From Persicaria tinctoria (taxonomy: Eukaryota > Streptophyta > Magnoliopsida > Caryophyllales > Polygonaceae), in NCBI GenBank assembly GCA_037127255.1, contig JBANSL010000002.1, positions 39,472,892-39,536,891 on the forward strand: a DNA stretch of 64,000 nt, given 5' to 3'. This document shows, piece by piece, positions 14,581 through 26,383 of the stretch. How positions within the stretch are numbered: position 1 is the first letter of the stretch; each line of letters starts with the position of its first letter. The position numbers were made by a program, and so were the translations under genes. The notes under the pieces were generated by a model. The model did not search any database. It was not told the origin of the DNA and was given only the letters and a program-made list of their open reading frames with translations.

Positions 14581-15502
14581 AGAAATAGAAAGGGGAAAAA
14601 GAAAGAGCGCCAGAGAGAAAGCAAAGGGTCGAGTCGGTGAAGAACTCGAAGGGACAAAGACGATCCAAGGGCGATTTAATCGGGAAGACGAACGACTGCA
14701 AGGAGATTCCCTGGTCTGCGGTTGTGGCTGCGAGGTTCAGCAGCGAGAAATCGGTGATGTCGACTTCACCGATGGCTTAGCGAGAGGGAGGTTTTTCGTG
14801 TTGTTTGTCTGGTTTTACTTTGTATTTGCTTTCTTTGTACTCTTTCTAGAAATAAATCGGTGCACACCGGGTCTCTTGATCTTGAGGCCAATCTCGTGTT
14901 GATTGTGCATAACTCAGATCGTTCTAGACCCGAGCTTGACCTAGTTGAAATCGGACCAAATCGACACTGCGACCTAATCGAAAACGCTTCATCGGAATTA
15001 AAATCTTGCCATCATCATAAGAGAATGATATATCTCTCACTCACTCATGACAGAAGGGTATTAATGTCTAACATTGTCATTTCGATTTTCTAAGGACATT
15101 TCGTTTGTGTTTTAAGGTGATTTATAATTATTAGGGAGTTTCTGTTAATATGTAATTTGTTTATACCCAGTTGTAATAATTAGGTAATGCATTATTTTAT
15201 AGCAAATACCTCTGCCTTTAGAGGGGTCTGGTTACCTATTTTTCATAGTCAATATGAATGGGATGGCCCTCTAAGTTATGTATCATAAAACCAGTCGAGA
15301 TGTTATTATTCGCAAGAGTTGATCCATCAAAATTGAGTTTGAACGTGCCTATTGGAGTTTTTTTTTCCATCTGATTGTTTTTCATAAGTATTGCACGCTA
15401 GAGTTTATGTTGGATCTTTTTAGCATGCTGGAGCTCGACTCTTAACTCGCGTAGCCGTATTGCACGCTAAAGTTTATGTTGTCACCCGTGTTGCTGGTCC
15501 AT
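14581..15502. other. Non-coding, possible LTR remainder
   Basis: Begins with GA-rich sequence (about 14560-14640) and continues through T-rich sequence. The block GGTCTCTTGATCTTGAGGCC near 14869 may be near the end of the LTR that starts at 14225. No gene is supported. Confidence 0.35.
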
Positions 15503-16122
15503 GGAGAGCCTCCTGATTGTAGTATTGAGCTCTCGAAGCATCACTTCGAAGATGTTTTATAAGCCCCTCGGGGTTGGATCTATCACTCGTGGAGGGCCTC
15601 TTGATTGTAGCCTTCAGCTTTCGGAGTGCCACTTCAGAGATATTTGATAAGTCTCTCGACACTAGAGCTATCGTTCGCAGAGGGCCTCCTGATTGTAGCA
15701 TTGAGCTCTTGGAGCACCACTTCGAAGATGTTTGATAACCCCCTCGACGCGTGAGTTATCGCTCACGGAGGGCCTCCTGATTGTAGCTTTGAGCTTGGAG
15801 CACCACTTCGAAGATGTTTGACAGTGTTGAGACGATGGAGCTATCGCTCACGGAGGGCCTCTTGATTGTAGCCTTGAGCTCTCGGAGAGTCGTTTTGAAG
15901 ATATTACATAAGTCCCTCGACGGTGGAACTATCGATTGCGGAGGGCCTCCTGATTGTATCCGACCTAGAGTTCTCGGAGCGCCACTTTGAAGATGTTTGA
16001 TAAGCCCATCGGACACTGGAGTTATCGCTCGCAGAGGGCCTCCTGATTGTAGCCTTGAGTTCTCAGATCACCGCTTCAAATATGTTTGATAAGCCCGTCG
16101 AAGCTAGAGCTATCGCTCGCTG
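15503..16122. repeat. Minisatellite, about 88-bp unit, seven copies
   Basis: The core GGAGGGCCTCCTGATTGTAG recurs at about 15503, 15591, 15679, 15767, 15852, 15940 and 16033, so spacing is 85-93 bp. Each unit continues with a GAGCTCTCGGAGCACCACTT-like block, GATGTTTGATAAGCCCCTCG and AGCTATCGCT. Units have diverged by substitutions and small indels. The array ends exactly where the LTR at 16123 begins. Confidence 0.92.
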
Positions 16123-16661
16123 TGTAACATCCCGAGTTAAAGAACACGGGTTACGTTTTGAAGGAATGGATATCTTCGTTCGGATCTTGCAATTCAAGTA
16201 CAGGTTGATATAAAACCAACAGGGTTAAGTTTTGAAAGTAGGGATTTCTAACCCTAAATTTACGTAAGGTCCATTGAGGACCCGATGTTTGCACACCGTC
16301 ACCTATCCTAATTTCTAATCCGCGCAAAACCATTTAGTCGAAAAACCAAGTAAAACAGAATACAAAATACTAAATACAAGGTCGTCTCGACGGAGTCGGG
16401 TCAAAACGGAAAATACGAGTAAAGTATGAAAGAAATAGAGTATATGTGGCAGGTTAGTCTCTCCGATATACGCCAAGGCAATCCCCGTTCAATCAGCACA
16501 CATCAAGCAAAGCAAAAGGAGCGGGTACCTGAAACTACACAACAATTCAAGGCGAGTCACTCATCGCTGAGGCCATATAATATGCACCCTATACTTGAAT
16601 AAAGATGTCTAATGCAGTGCAAGAATTTAAACATACAAAGCATGTTTAACATGATATAATA

Positions 16662-17765
<1,104 letters not shown>

Positions 17766-17859
17766 TGCACCCTCCGGTGTTCTGCGATGGTGATCCCTAC
17801 GGTGGTTCAAGGTCCTTGATCTTCTTCAGTCGATCTCTCTCAGTCGACCTCCAGATTTT

Positions 17860-18062
17860 CCCTTCTCTCCCTCCGTCGATCTCTCTCTGTCGACTTCCGC
17901 GCAGTCTAGTCTCCTGCTGTCGGGGTTGCTGTCCGGCGGTCGGGGTTGTCAGCGCTGGTGGTTCTCCCTCCGTCGATCTCTCTCAGTCGACTTCCGCGCA
18001 GGCCGGTCTCCTGCTGTCGGGGCTGTTGTCCGGCTGTCGGGGTTGTCTACGCAGGTGGTGAT
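17860..18062 (+). repeat. Two-copy tandem repeat in the retroelement leader
   Basis: A unit of about 95 bp containing CCGTCGATCTCTCTC, GTCGACTTCCGCGCAG, GTCTCCTGCTGTCGGGG and GTCCGGC-GTCGGGGTTGTC occurs twice head-to-tail (about 17873 and 17969). A shorter partial copy precedes it. Tandem 5' leader repeats are common in non-LTR retroelements and can act as promoter modules. Confidence 0.8.
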
Positions 18063-20974
18063 GCCTCGCGTGCTGCTGGTGCCTTGTTGCGTTTGTGGTC
18101 TGTGTCGCATTTGTGGTCTGATCGGTGTTGTATGCTGTGCTAGTGTGTGTGTTGTGTGGTCTGATCGGTGGTTTTGTTTTTTATTTCATGATCTTGGTGA
18201 ATTTGGTGTATTTTGGTGGTGGTGAATTTGTTGGTGCCGTGAATTTGGTCTGATAAATGTTCTGATCGGGGGTCTGATCGATGTTGCCGTGGGTGTGTTG
18301 TCCTAGTGTGTGTGCCGTGATTTTGGTGTTTCTTGATCGGTGGTCTGATCGGTGTTGTTTTTTGTTGTGGTCATCCCTTTTCGGTTGAATTGTGCTGCGT
18401 TTTTTTTGCTGCTTGGTTAGTGCTGCGTTCGCTTGGCTTGGCTTCGTTGCTTATTGTTTTCGAGGATCCTTGTTTTTTGTTTGCCGATGTCGACTGCGAT
18501 GGTTCGGTTTCATTGTCTGTTCGTGGGTCTCAATGGGTGCCAATATGGTGGTGGTCATGGACTTACAAAGGCATCCTTGATCACACACCTTAGGGATCGT
18601 CACTGTTCAGGGGATGCTCAAGTTACAACGAGGGATGCTATATCTTCTAACGTGCTTGTTTTCACTGAGGCCGAAGCTACCTTTAAGAGGATGGGGATTT
18701 GGTTGTGTGGAGTATGTTTCAAAACACCTACTTTTCGCTCTAAATGTCGCCATGGAAGTGGTTCTGATTTTGTGCACCCCCCTGATTGTGGTGATGATGT
18801 GCTTAGATTTGTGCTTTATGACTTTGACAGGCCACAAGTTACATCTTCTTCGATGCAGCTTGATCTTGATTCTGGTTTGATGGATGGGAAACAGTGTACT
18901 TTCAACGTTGATCTGCTTGACTGTATATTTTCTAAGAGGCTGCATACTGTGAAATCTATTACCCCTAAGTGTCGACTTAGGTTTTCTCAGGTGCTAAAAG
19001 GAGCTCTTGATAAGGTGATTAGCAATCCGGTTGACATCGGAGGGTGGATTAAGTTGTTGGTGATGCCTGTTTGTATCCTTAAAACTTTTTCCCCGAGAAG
19101 TAGCCAGGAGACCAGGTCTGCTAACAAGCGGCGGTTGCAGGAGGAATGTATAGTCAAGGCTATTTGTTCCTGGAGTGAGCCAGGCGCTATTATGCAACTT
19201 GTTATGGACACCCTTGCCGAACCCTCTCCTCCCTTGTCTGAGGATGGTGAGGAGGAGCTTGATTTGACTGAGCGTAATATCAAGCAGTGTAAGAGGAAGA
19301 TTGGCGATGGGCACTACACCGCTGCGGTTAGGGTCCTTTCCTCCTCTAGCATTGCTCTGTACTCTAGTGCAACTCTTGAGGAGTTAAATGCCAAACATCC
19401 TTTTTCTCCATCGCCGTCCATACCTAATACTCCAATTGGCCACCATAACTTATTCTTGTCTAAAGAAGTGGTTTTGGACAGGATTAAGAGTTTTCCTCGT
19501 GGTACATCTTGTGGTAGAGATGGTTTGCGTGCTCAACATCTTATGGATTGCTTGAGTGGGGCTGCGGTTGCTGTTTGTGATGAGTTAGTCGATGCTATCA
19601 CCCAGGTGGTTAATCTTTTTTTAGAGGGGAAGTGTCCTATGGTTTTAGGCGAATATATTGCTAGTGCACCTCTCACACCACTTGTCAAGCCGGGCGGAGG
19701 TATTCGCCCCATTGTTGTGGGTACGATCTGGAGGGGTTTGGTTTCTAAGGTTAGTGCCTCCTTGATTGGGCATTCCTTGAGTGGCTATTTGGATGATTTT
19801 CAGTTCGGAGTGGGAGTGTTGGGTGGGGGTGAGGCCATTCTTCATGCTATGAATTGCTTAGTTGAAGAGCGCGGTAATGAGGAGGGTCTTACCATGTTAC
19901 TGGTGGACTTTAAAAATGCTTTCAATATGGTTGATCGGGAGGTTATGATTCGTGAAGTCCGGACCCATTGCCCTGCAATTTCTCGTTGGGTTGAATTTTA
20001 CTACTCCAATCCAGCTAGGTTGTACTATGGTGATCATACTCTTCGGTCTTGCCAGGGGGTGCGGCAAGGGGATCCTCTCGGCCCTTTACTTTTTGCCTTA
20101 GTTTTGCATCCATTGGTGCGCAAAATCTGGGATACGTTTCAGGTGTGTTTCCAGGCTTGGTATTTGGATGACGGTACTATTGTTGGAGATACTCCGGTCA
20201 TTGGGAAGGTTTTGCAGATGATTATTGAAGACGGACCAAGTTATGGTCTACACCTCAATGTCGATAAAACTGAAATCTTTTGGTCGAGAGAGGATCCGAG
20301 GAGTAGGCTGGCTGATGTTTTTCCACCTAATATTTCTAGGCCGCTGCATGGGGTTAAGCTCCTAGGTGGACCTGTCAGTATTAGTTCTGTGTTCAGTAGC
20401 GAGCTTGTGTTGAAGAGAGTGGACAAAACGATCACACTTATGGATGCAGTTGCTAAGATTGGTGACCCGCAATGTGAGTTGTTGTTTCTGCGTGCTTGTA
20501 CCGGGGTCTCCAAACTTTATTTTGCTTTGCGCACTTGCCCGCCTCGTGCCTTTGAGTCTGCTCAACTTAAGTTTGATCTAGCCCTTCGACGATCCCTAGA
20601 ACGTATTATCACTGCTTCTGGGCCGGGTTTTGGCAGTTGGCAGTGGAGGCTCTCAACGTTGCCTTTTAGGTTTGGGGGCCTCGGTGTTTATTCGGCAGGT
20701 GACGCCCTCTTTTATGCTTTTCTGGCTTCACGGTTGCAATCAGCTAGCCTGCAGATTAAGCTTCTCCAGCATACTGATGTCATAGTACCTGGCTATGCTT
20801 TCGATGACGTCGTGCATGTCTTTAATACAAAGGTAAGGACTGATATTCTGAGTAATCCAAGTGAGATCGCTGCCCCCAAACTCATGAAGAAACTGGCAGA
20901 CATATATTTCACACAGATTACGAAAGATGCAGAGAATACCTTTTCCTTATCACCGCGTCAGATGGCTTTGTGGA

Positions 20975-23069
20975 GTTCTCAGTAGGGGTGTTATTCGAGC
21001 CGAACGAGCCGAGCTTGACATGTTCAAGCTTGGCTCGAACGGTAGACGAGCCGAGCCGAGCTCGAGCCTAAAAATCATTCGAGCTTTTTTTTGTGCTCAA
21101 GCTCGGCTCGCGAGCTCAGTCTTAGATTCGAGCTCGGCTCGGCAAGCTCGAACAAGCCGAACGAACGAGCCTAAGCTCGTTCAAGCTCGTTGCCCAAGCT
21201 CGTTCGTTCGGGCTCGTTAGGCTCGTTTGAGTTGTTCACCTGCACAAAAATTTGTATTTTACACTAACAATACATAATAAAAATATATTTTACTTAAGTT
21301 CAAAATACAAATATTGTTTTACACTGCAAACTGAAGTTCATAACATTTTTGAAGTATATGGAACTGAATTAATTCGAAAAAAAACACAAGTTCGATGTCT
21401 AATTTTATGATTACACTACAAGTACAAAGACTAAAAGTACAAGCTTTATATTGCTCAATACTTGGCTCCTCTTCGGTGACTCCAGTGAGATAGTGCCCAT
21501 TTGCCCTTCTCAATCAATTGGTGTTCATTCCCTACCACCAGTTCCATCACTTGCAAAATCTGAGACCACATAAGTTGAAGGCTGTAAATATTTTATCATG
21601 ACTGAGATTTGAGAGGACACAACTAAAAGCAAATACATGTGCACATATTGTATAATTGAGAGCACATATCTGAGAGCATTAAAAAGAAAACAATTTGGAA
21701 TTTTTAACTTCTTTATTTATAATTTGCAACTCAGAGCATATATGTGAGATCGATAAAACTGGAATCCAAACAATGTTTGGAGGATGTTAAGAAACAACAT
21801 AGAGAAATCTAATATCTTCTCAATTCTATTTTCATATTTTCTTACAAACTAAGATAAAAGAATGAGATTGAGATAAAATAATCAACATCTACTGCATAAG
21901 CACTGTTTTTCTTACAAGATTGATATAAAAGAATCAACATAAGAATCCAAAGAATCATACATGATAGGATAACTTCCCTAACTTCACCTGTTTATATATA
22001 CCTTATGTTAACTTATTCAAGTCATTTTACACATAGATTAAACAAATACTCACATCAAACACATTAAGAATCACAATCCCAACAACACATATATTACTTA
22101 TAAGGAATCTTACAAAGCATCAAACAAAAGGGTTGAGTTCAAAATTTAGCCATAAATTTCCCTAACATCAAACACGTAGATTAAACAAATACTCACATCA
22201 AACACATTAAGAATCACAATCCCAACAACACATATATTACTTATAAGCTATCTTACAAAGCATCAAACAAAAGGGTTGAGTTCAAAATTTAGCCATAAAT
22301 TTCCCTAACATCAAACACACAGCAAGAATATCACTATGCCATTCAACTATTCAAATGAGTTCAACATTTAATCAAGTAAAATAGAGTTTCAGATCTGTTT
22401 AACAAAATAAAATGAAAGCCAAACCCCTCATTCAGATCTGGTTGTTAGACTGATCAAAATACCTTCGGAAAAGCCCCAATCGGAGAGAGGAACAAAGAAC
22501 CCTAGGAGGAGCTGCAGAAAAGCAAACGAATTACAACCCTAGATTAGAGAAAAAAAACTAATTACAAATTCCATAAAATCAACTGCAGATGAACAAAAGC
22601 CATATTGTCATACCTACAAATGACGAAGGTTCGAATAACCCTAGGCGGAGCTGCCTTTCAGTTAACAAAGTCTGGCTTGGGATCTGCTTGACTCGAGAGA
22701 TGAGAGACGGATCTCGATTCTCGGGTAGATCAGGCGGCTAACTCGGTGATGCCGACGAGGATGAGCCGGAGAGAGAGAGAGAATCGGACGGAGGATGGAG
22801 CATGTACGAGAAAGATGAGAGACAGATCTACTTTTCTTTGTTTTGAAATGAAAGAGTGAAGGATGGAGGCGGAGCGTGTACAAGAGAGCTCTTTATATGC
22901 CCTAGGGGCATTTTTGGAAAAAAATGAGCTTTCAAGCTCGGCTCGAGCTCGGTTCGAGCTTGAAAACTTGTTCAAGCTCGGCTCGTTTATGCAACTGAAT
23001 GAGCTCGAGTCGAGCTTTTTTCGAGCCGAGCTCGAGCTGTTCAGCTCATGTAACAGCCCTAGTTCTCAG
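20975..23069. mobile_element. Non-autonomous hAT element (20983-23061) with 8-bp TSD
   Basis: Terminal repeats TAGGGGTGTTA (left) and TAGGGCTGTTA (reverse complement of the right end) are flanked by a perfect GTTCTCAG duplication at 20975-20982 and 23062-23069, the hAT signature. Subterminal regions (20997-21235 and 22925-23045) are packed with GAGCTCGAGC / GCTCGAACGAGC repeats that could pair with each other. The 2,079-bp interior is AT-rich without a transposase. The insertion lies in the RT polyprotein frame, and the coding frame matches on both sides. Confidence 0.95.
22031..22316. repeat. 143-bp tandem duplication inside the hAT element
   Basis: The block starting TAGATTAAACAAATACTCAC and ending in ...TTTCCCTAACATCAAACAC occurs at about 22034 and about 22177, nearly identical, differing mainly at GGAATC versus GCTATC. 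It is a recent internal duplication. Confidence 0.9.
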
Positions 23070-25470
23070 CGTAGAGATCATGCTACTGATTGGCTTAGGG
23101 TTGTCCCTATCTCAGGGCTGGGTCAGACCATGAATGGTAAGACGTATCGTTGTGTGCTTTCCTATCGATTAGGCATCCCTTTGTTTTCCATTTCGGAGCC
23201 TTGTTCTGCTTGCTCCAGAGTATTTGAGGGGGAAATTTTTGGAGATCATGTTGTGTCGTGTGCTGGTATTGTGGGGATTAAACATCGCCATAATGCTGTT
23301 CGTGACACTTTGGTGAATGTCTGTTTTCGTTCTGGGATCTCAGCTGGTAAAGAGGTTGATAGTGGCCTGTGTGGGGGAGACGGGAAACCCCTTCGTCGTC
23401 ATGCGGACATGATCCTTTATGCGTGGGATGAAGGGCTGGATGTTTGTGTACGTTGACTTGACAGGGTCATCCCCTTTGACACAATCTGGGATGGTTGATT
23501 TTGTTCCTGGACAGGTGGTGGTTGAGGCGGCTCGATGAGGTACAACCTGATGAGGTTGGGTCATCCTATGACCCTAGCAAAATGACTCTTGAACTCACAA
23601 CTTAACGACTGTTCTAACATAGGCATAAAGAAGCCACATGCTCAATCATTAGTGCCAAGCTTACGTACGCTACTACATGAGATGTAGGATGCAACACCTA
23701 ACATTACTACATGACACCGAGGCATGAGGTCCTTATCTTAAGTAAGTCCAAGAGAACTTACCTGAAAAAGAGCAAAATCAAAAGCAATCACAACAATATA
23801 ACAAGAAGATCCAATAGGTCACAGATCACTTAACGAGTAATACATAACATGCATAAGTCTATGTTCTAAAGCATACATTGACCATGACTCATATAGACGG
23901 AAATGACTCAATCTCATAATATCATTATCTCAACCATCATATCTTATAATATAGCATTATATATCGTCTCATCATTTTCCATAACCATTCTCATAGATCA
24001 ATTCAATAGTTCACATATCAAATCATGCTTGCAACTCATGTACATATTCAAGACATAACTCACATAACTTCACAAGTAAGATTATTCAATCAATTCATCA
24101 AGTCAAATCCAAGTAAATCGGTTTAAGAGTTTCCAAAGGCCATTGATTTCAAGTCAATATAATTCAATATCCAAAACAATTCATTTAAAATCATACTTAG
24201 TCAAATCCAATGATAAAACATTAAACCTTTCAAACCAAACTTGCAATCCCATTTTAGCAAACATTCCGGCATAGTTAGAATGTTCCAAAACCTTATTTTG
24301 AATTGTTAAATTAACTTCTGACCTTCAAAAACGTTTCCCCAAAATACCCTTTTTAAAACTCAAGTTCAAATAACACAAAATAATATATTTTAAAATCTCC
24401 ATAATTTAAATATAATGAAACTCGTATAATCACATAACAATTAAGCATATAAGTAACATATTTATAAACATTTAACATTTAAATAACCAACCCAAACCCA
24501 GTTTAAACAAAAGAGAGAACCCTAATCTGAATAGGATTTCGTTGTGGCAAAAGGCGACTCTCAGCTCCTCGCGAGCAGATGGATTTCGCCACCCAAGCCA
24601 CCATGAGTGAGCTCTCGCCATGGCGAAACCCATGTTTCACCGTGGCGAGGGCCATCTCCTTCAACCTAGCCCAACATTCTTGTTCGCCGCGGCGAAACAC
24701 CACCTAGACTAGTATTTCTTTGACAAATCTCTCTCGTTTCTTAGCCAAACCCTTCCCAATCATTCTAACACCTTTCCCCAACATCAATGAACATGTAAGG
24801 AACAAATCGAGACCACAAGAGAGGGAGATGAAGCTAGACTCACCATGGTTGCTCGAAAATGGCTCCGGAGGTTCTCGACGGCTGTTTTGGCTTCTTTAGG
24901 GTTGGAATTACTTTGTTCTTGGCCTAGGATGAAGGGAAAGAGCTTAAAGGTGGACCTTTAATATTTTTTAAGGAGAAAGGAATTCAAAACGAGGCTTGCC
25001 GAGTGGTTTGGACGAAAATGGAGAAATGGAGAAGAAGGAGAAGAGTTGCTCGACAAGGGCTATTTCGGCGGCTTCTAGACGGCTGCTGGTAGGTGGTCGG
25101 AGATGATGGTGGCAATGTGGTGGTACTACTAGCTTCGAAGGTCAGTTGGAAAAGAGACTTCATTGGTGTGCTTTGTTGCTTGAAAGTGAGAGAGGAAGAG
25201 AGAGTTTTGTGAGAGTTATGTTTAGGGTGTTTTTGTGAATGAGTTTGAGGGTTTACTTGGGATCCAATATAAGGAGAGATGGAAGGGTATTTTGGGCAGC
25301 ATTATGGGTGGAAAGAGGGGAGGCAAGGTTGCTTGGCTCTTTGCCAAAACAAGGATGGAGCAAGTGAGTAGAGGGAGGGGCTTGTCTTGCCCCAAAATGG
25401 GTGGAGGAAGGTGCGTGGAAAGTGAATGTATTGGAGTTTTGTTGTTGTTGCAAGCCAAGATAAAAAAAAA

Positions 25471-25486
25471 GGGGGGGGGGGGGGGG
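25471..25486. repeat. 16-G homopolymer
   Basis: Nine A's followed by sixteen G's within the LARD C LTR. It creates spurious frames on both strands and is a likely sequencing or assembly weak spot. Confidence 0.95.
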
Positions 25487-26383
25487 AGGGGATGGTTTTG
25501 GTTGCAATCGATTGAGAGAGGGGAGAAAGAGACAAAGATCTCATGTGGTCCCAAATGCAAAATTCAAAACACCCGAAAAATAAACCTCAAATCTGCTCTC
25601 TCGACCTTAATTATCTCAACTCAATTGAAATAAATCTTAGAATTCGAAATGATAATGAAATCCAAAAGATTTTTCAAGTCTTGGAACACGAAAGCGGAAT
25701 AGAAGTCCATTTTAAAATCCAATTTAAAATGATGCCGGAATTCGCTTAGAAAGAATAAAATTAATTGCCAGAGGGCAGAGGGCAGAGATTTTCAAAGTTT
25801 TCCGAAATCTTGGAATGTAAATCGAAGTTAAATCAATATTAAATTGGAATTTAAATTTTAATTTAGAAGATAATATTTTCAAAATTTTGAGTCTTTATAT
25901 CATCCACCTTTAAAAAGAAGTCTTGTCCTCGAGATTAAAATTATTTTTAAAACAACATAACCTTTCTGAAAGCTCAAATCATATCTCCATATGTCAGTCA
26001 ACCAGATTTTCAAACTCAAGAAGGAGCTAATCCACCTATAAGGGCAAATCTCAAATTCCACTTCCTAGATTCATTTCTCATGATTGGTTCCGACATCAAC
26101 TCGGAATATCAACAACTCAAAATATCATCATAGCAAATTTCATAAGCATCTCAGATCTCAACATTTCAAGTTCAAGATGTCAACCGATTTAAAATACCAT
26201 ATATCAATATATCAGTGTAACCAAACATCATCCCATCAAAACATCACATAACAGAATTCATCATAACAAGAATATCATCTTATCAAAATGGAAACATATC
26301 AACACATCAAATCTCATCATCAACAAATCATAAAAGTGAGGAAATCTGCATATCGTATCAACAATCCTACTCACATATCACCA

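Larger units (their letters stand above)
17774..23540 (+). mobile_element. Non-LTR retroelement inserted in LARD C LTR (contains hAT)
   Basis: A compositional break at about 17774 opens a CT- and TG-rich leader without LTR or TIR structure, followed by one long RT-coding frame and a C-terminal domain, then an abrupt switch back to LTR sequence at about 23535. A 13-bp repeat TAATATGCACCCT lies just before the element (17761-17773) and also at 16578-16590, on the far side of the microsatellite. The 3' end lacks a poly-A tail and the coding sequence stops short, so the copy is 3'-truncated or rearranged. Confidence 0.75.
18433..23540 (+). pseudogene. Non-LTR reverse transcriptase polyprotein (C2H2 - RT - CCHC - nuclease-like), disrupted
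   Basis: First block 18433-20985 is open for 850 codons. Near the start HCLFVGLNGC...HGLTKASLITHLRDRH has the spacing of a C2H2 nucleic-acid-binding finger. RT motifs follow: SCGRDGLRAQHL, motif A LLVDFKNAFN (about residue 487), motif B RSCQGVRQGDPLGPLLFALV and motif C WYLDDG (about 576). After the hAT insertion (20983-23061) the same frame resumes at about 23062 with CSAC...GDHVVSC...RHN (CCHC) and GKEVD...HADMILYAW...D, resembling the zinc/restriction-like endonuclease tail of early-branching non-LTR elements. A two-base frameshift near 23453 and truncation at about 23535 end the copy. The domain class is inferred from motifs by eye. Confidence 0.85.

Noticed and set aside
15503..16122. CRISPR-like array because of regular repeat spacing
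   Set aside because: Whole 88-bp units are repeated with no unique spacers, in a plant nuclear context; it is a minisatellite.
18607..19314. Several 88-112-codon frames on the minus strand
   Set aside because: They are shadows of the long RT frame on the plus strand.
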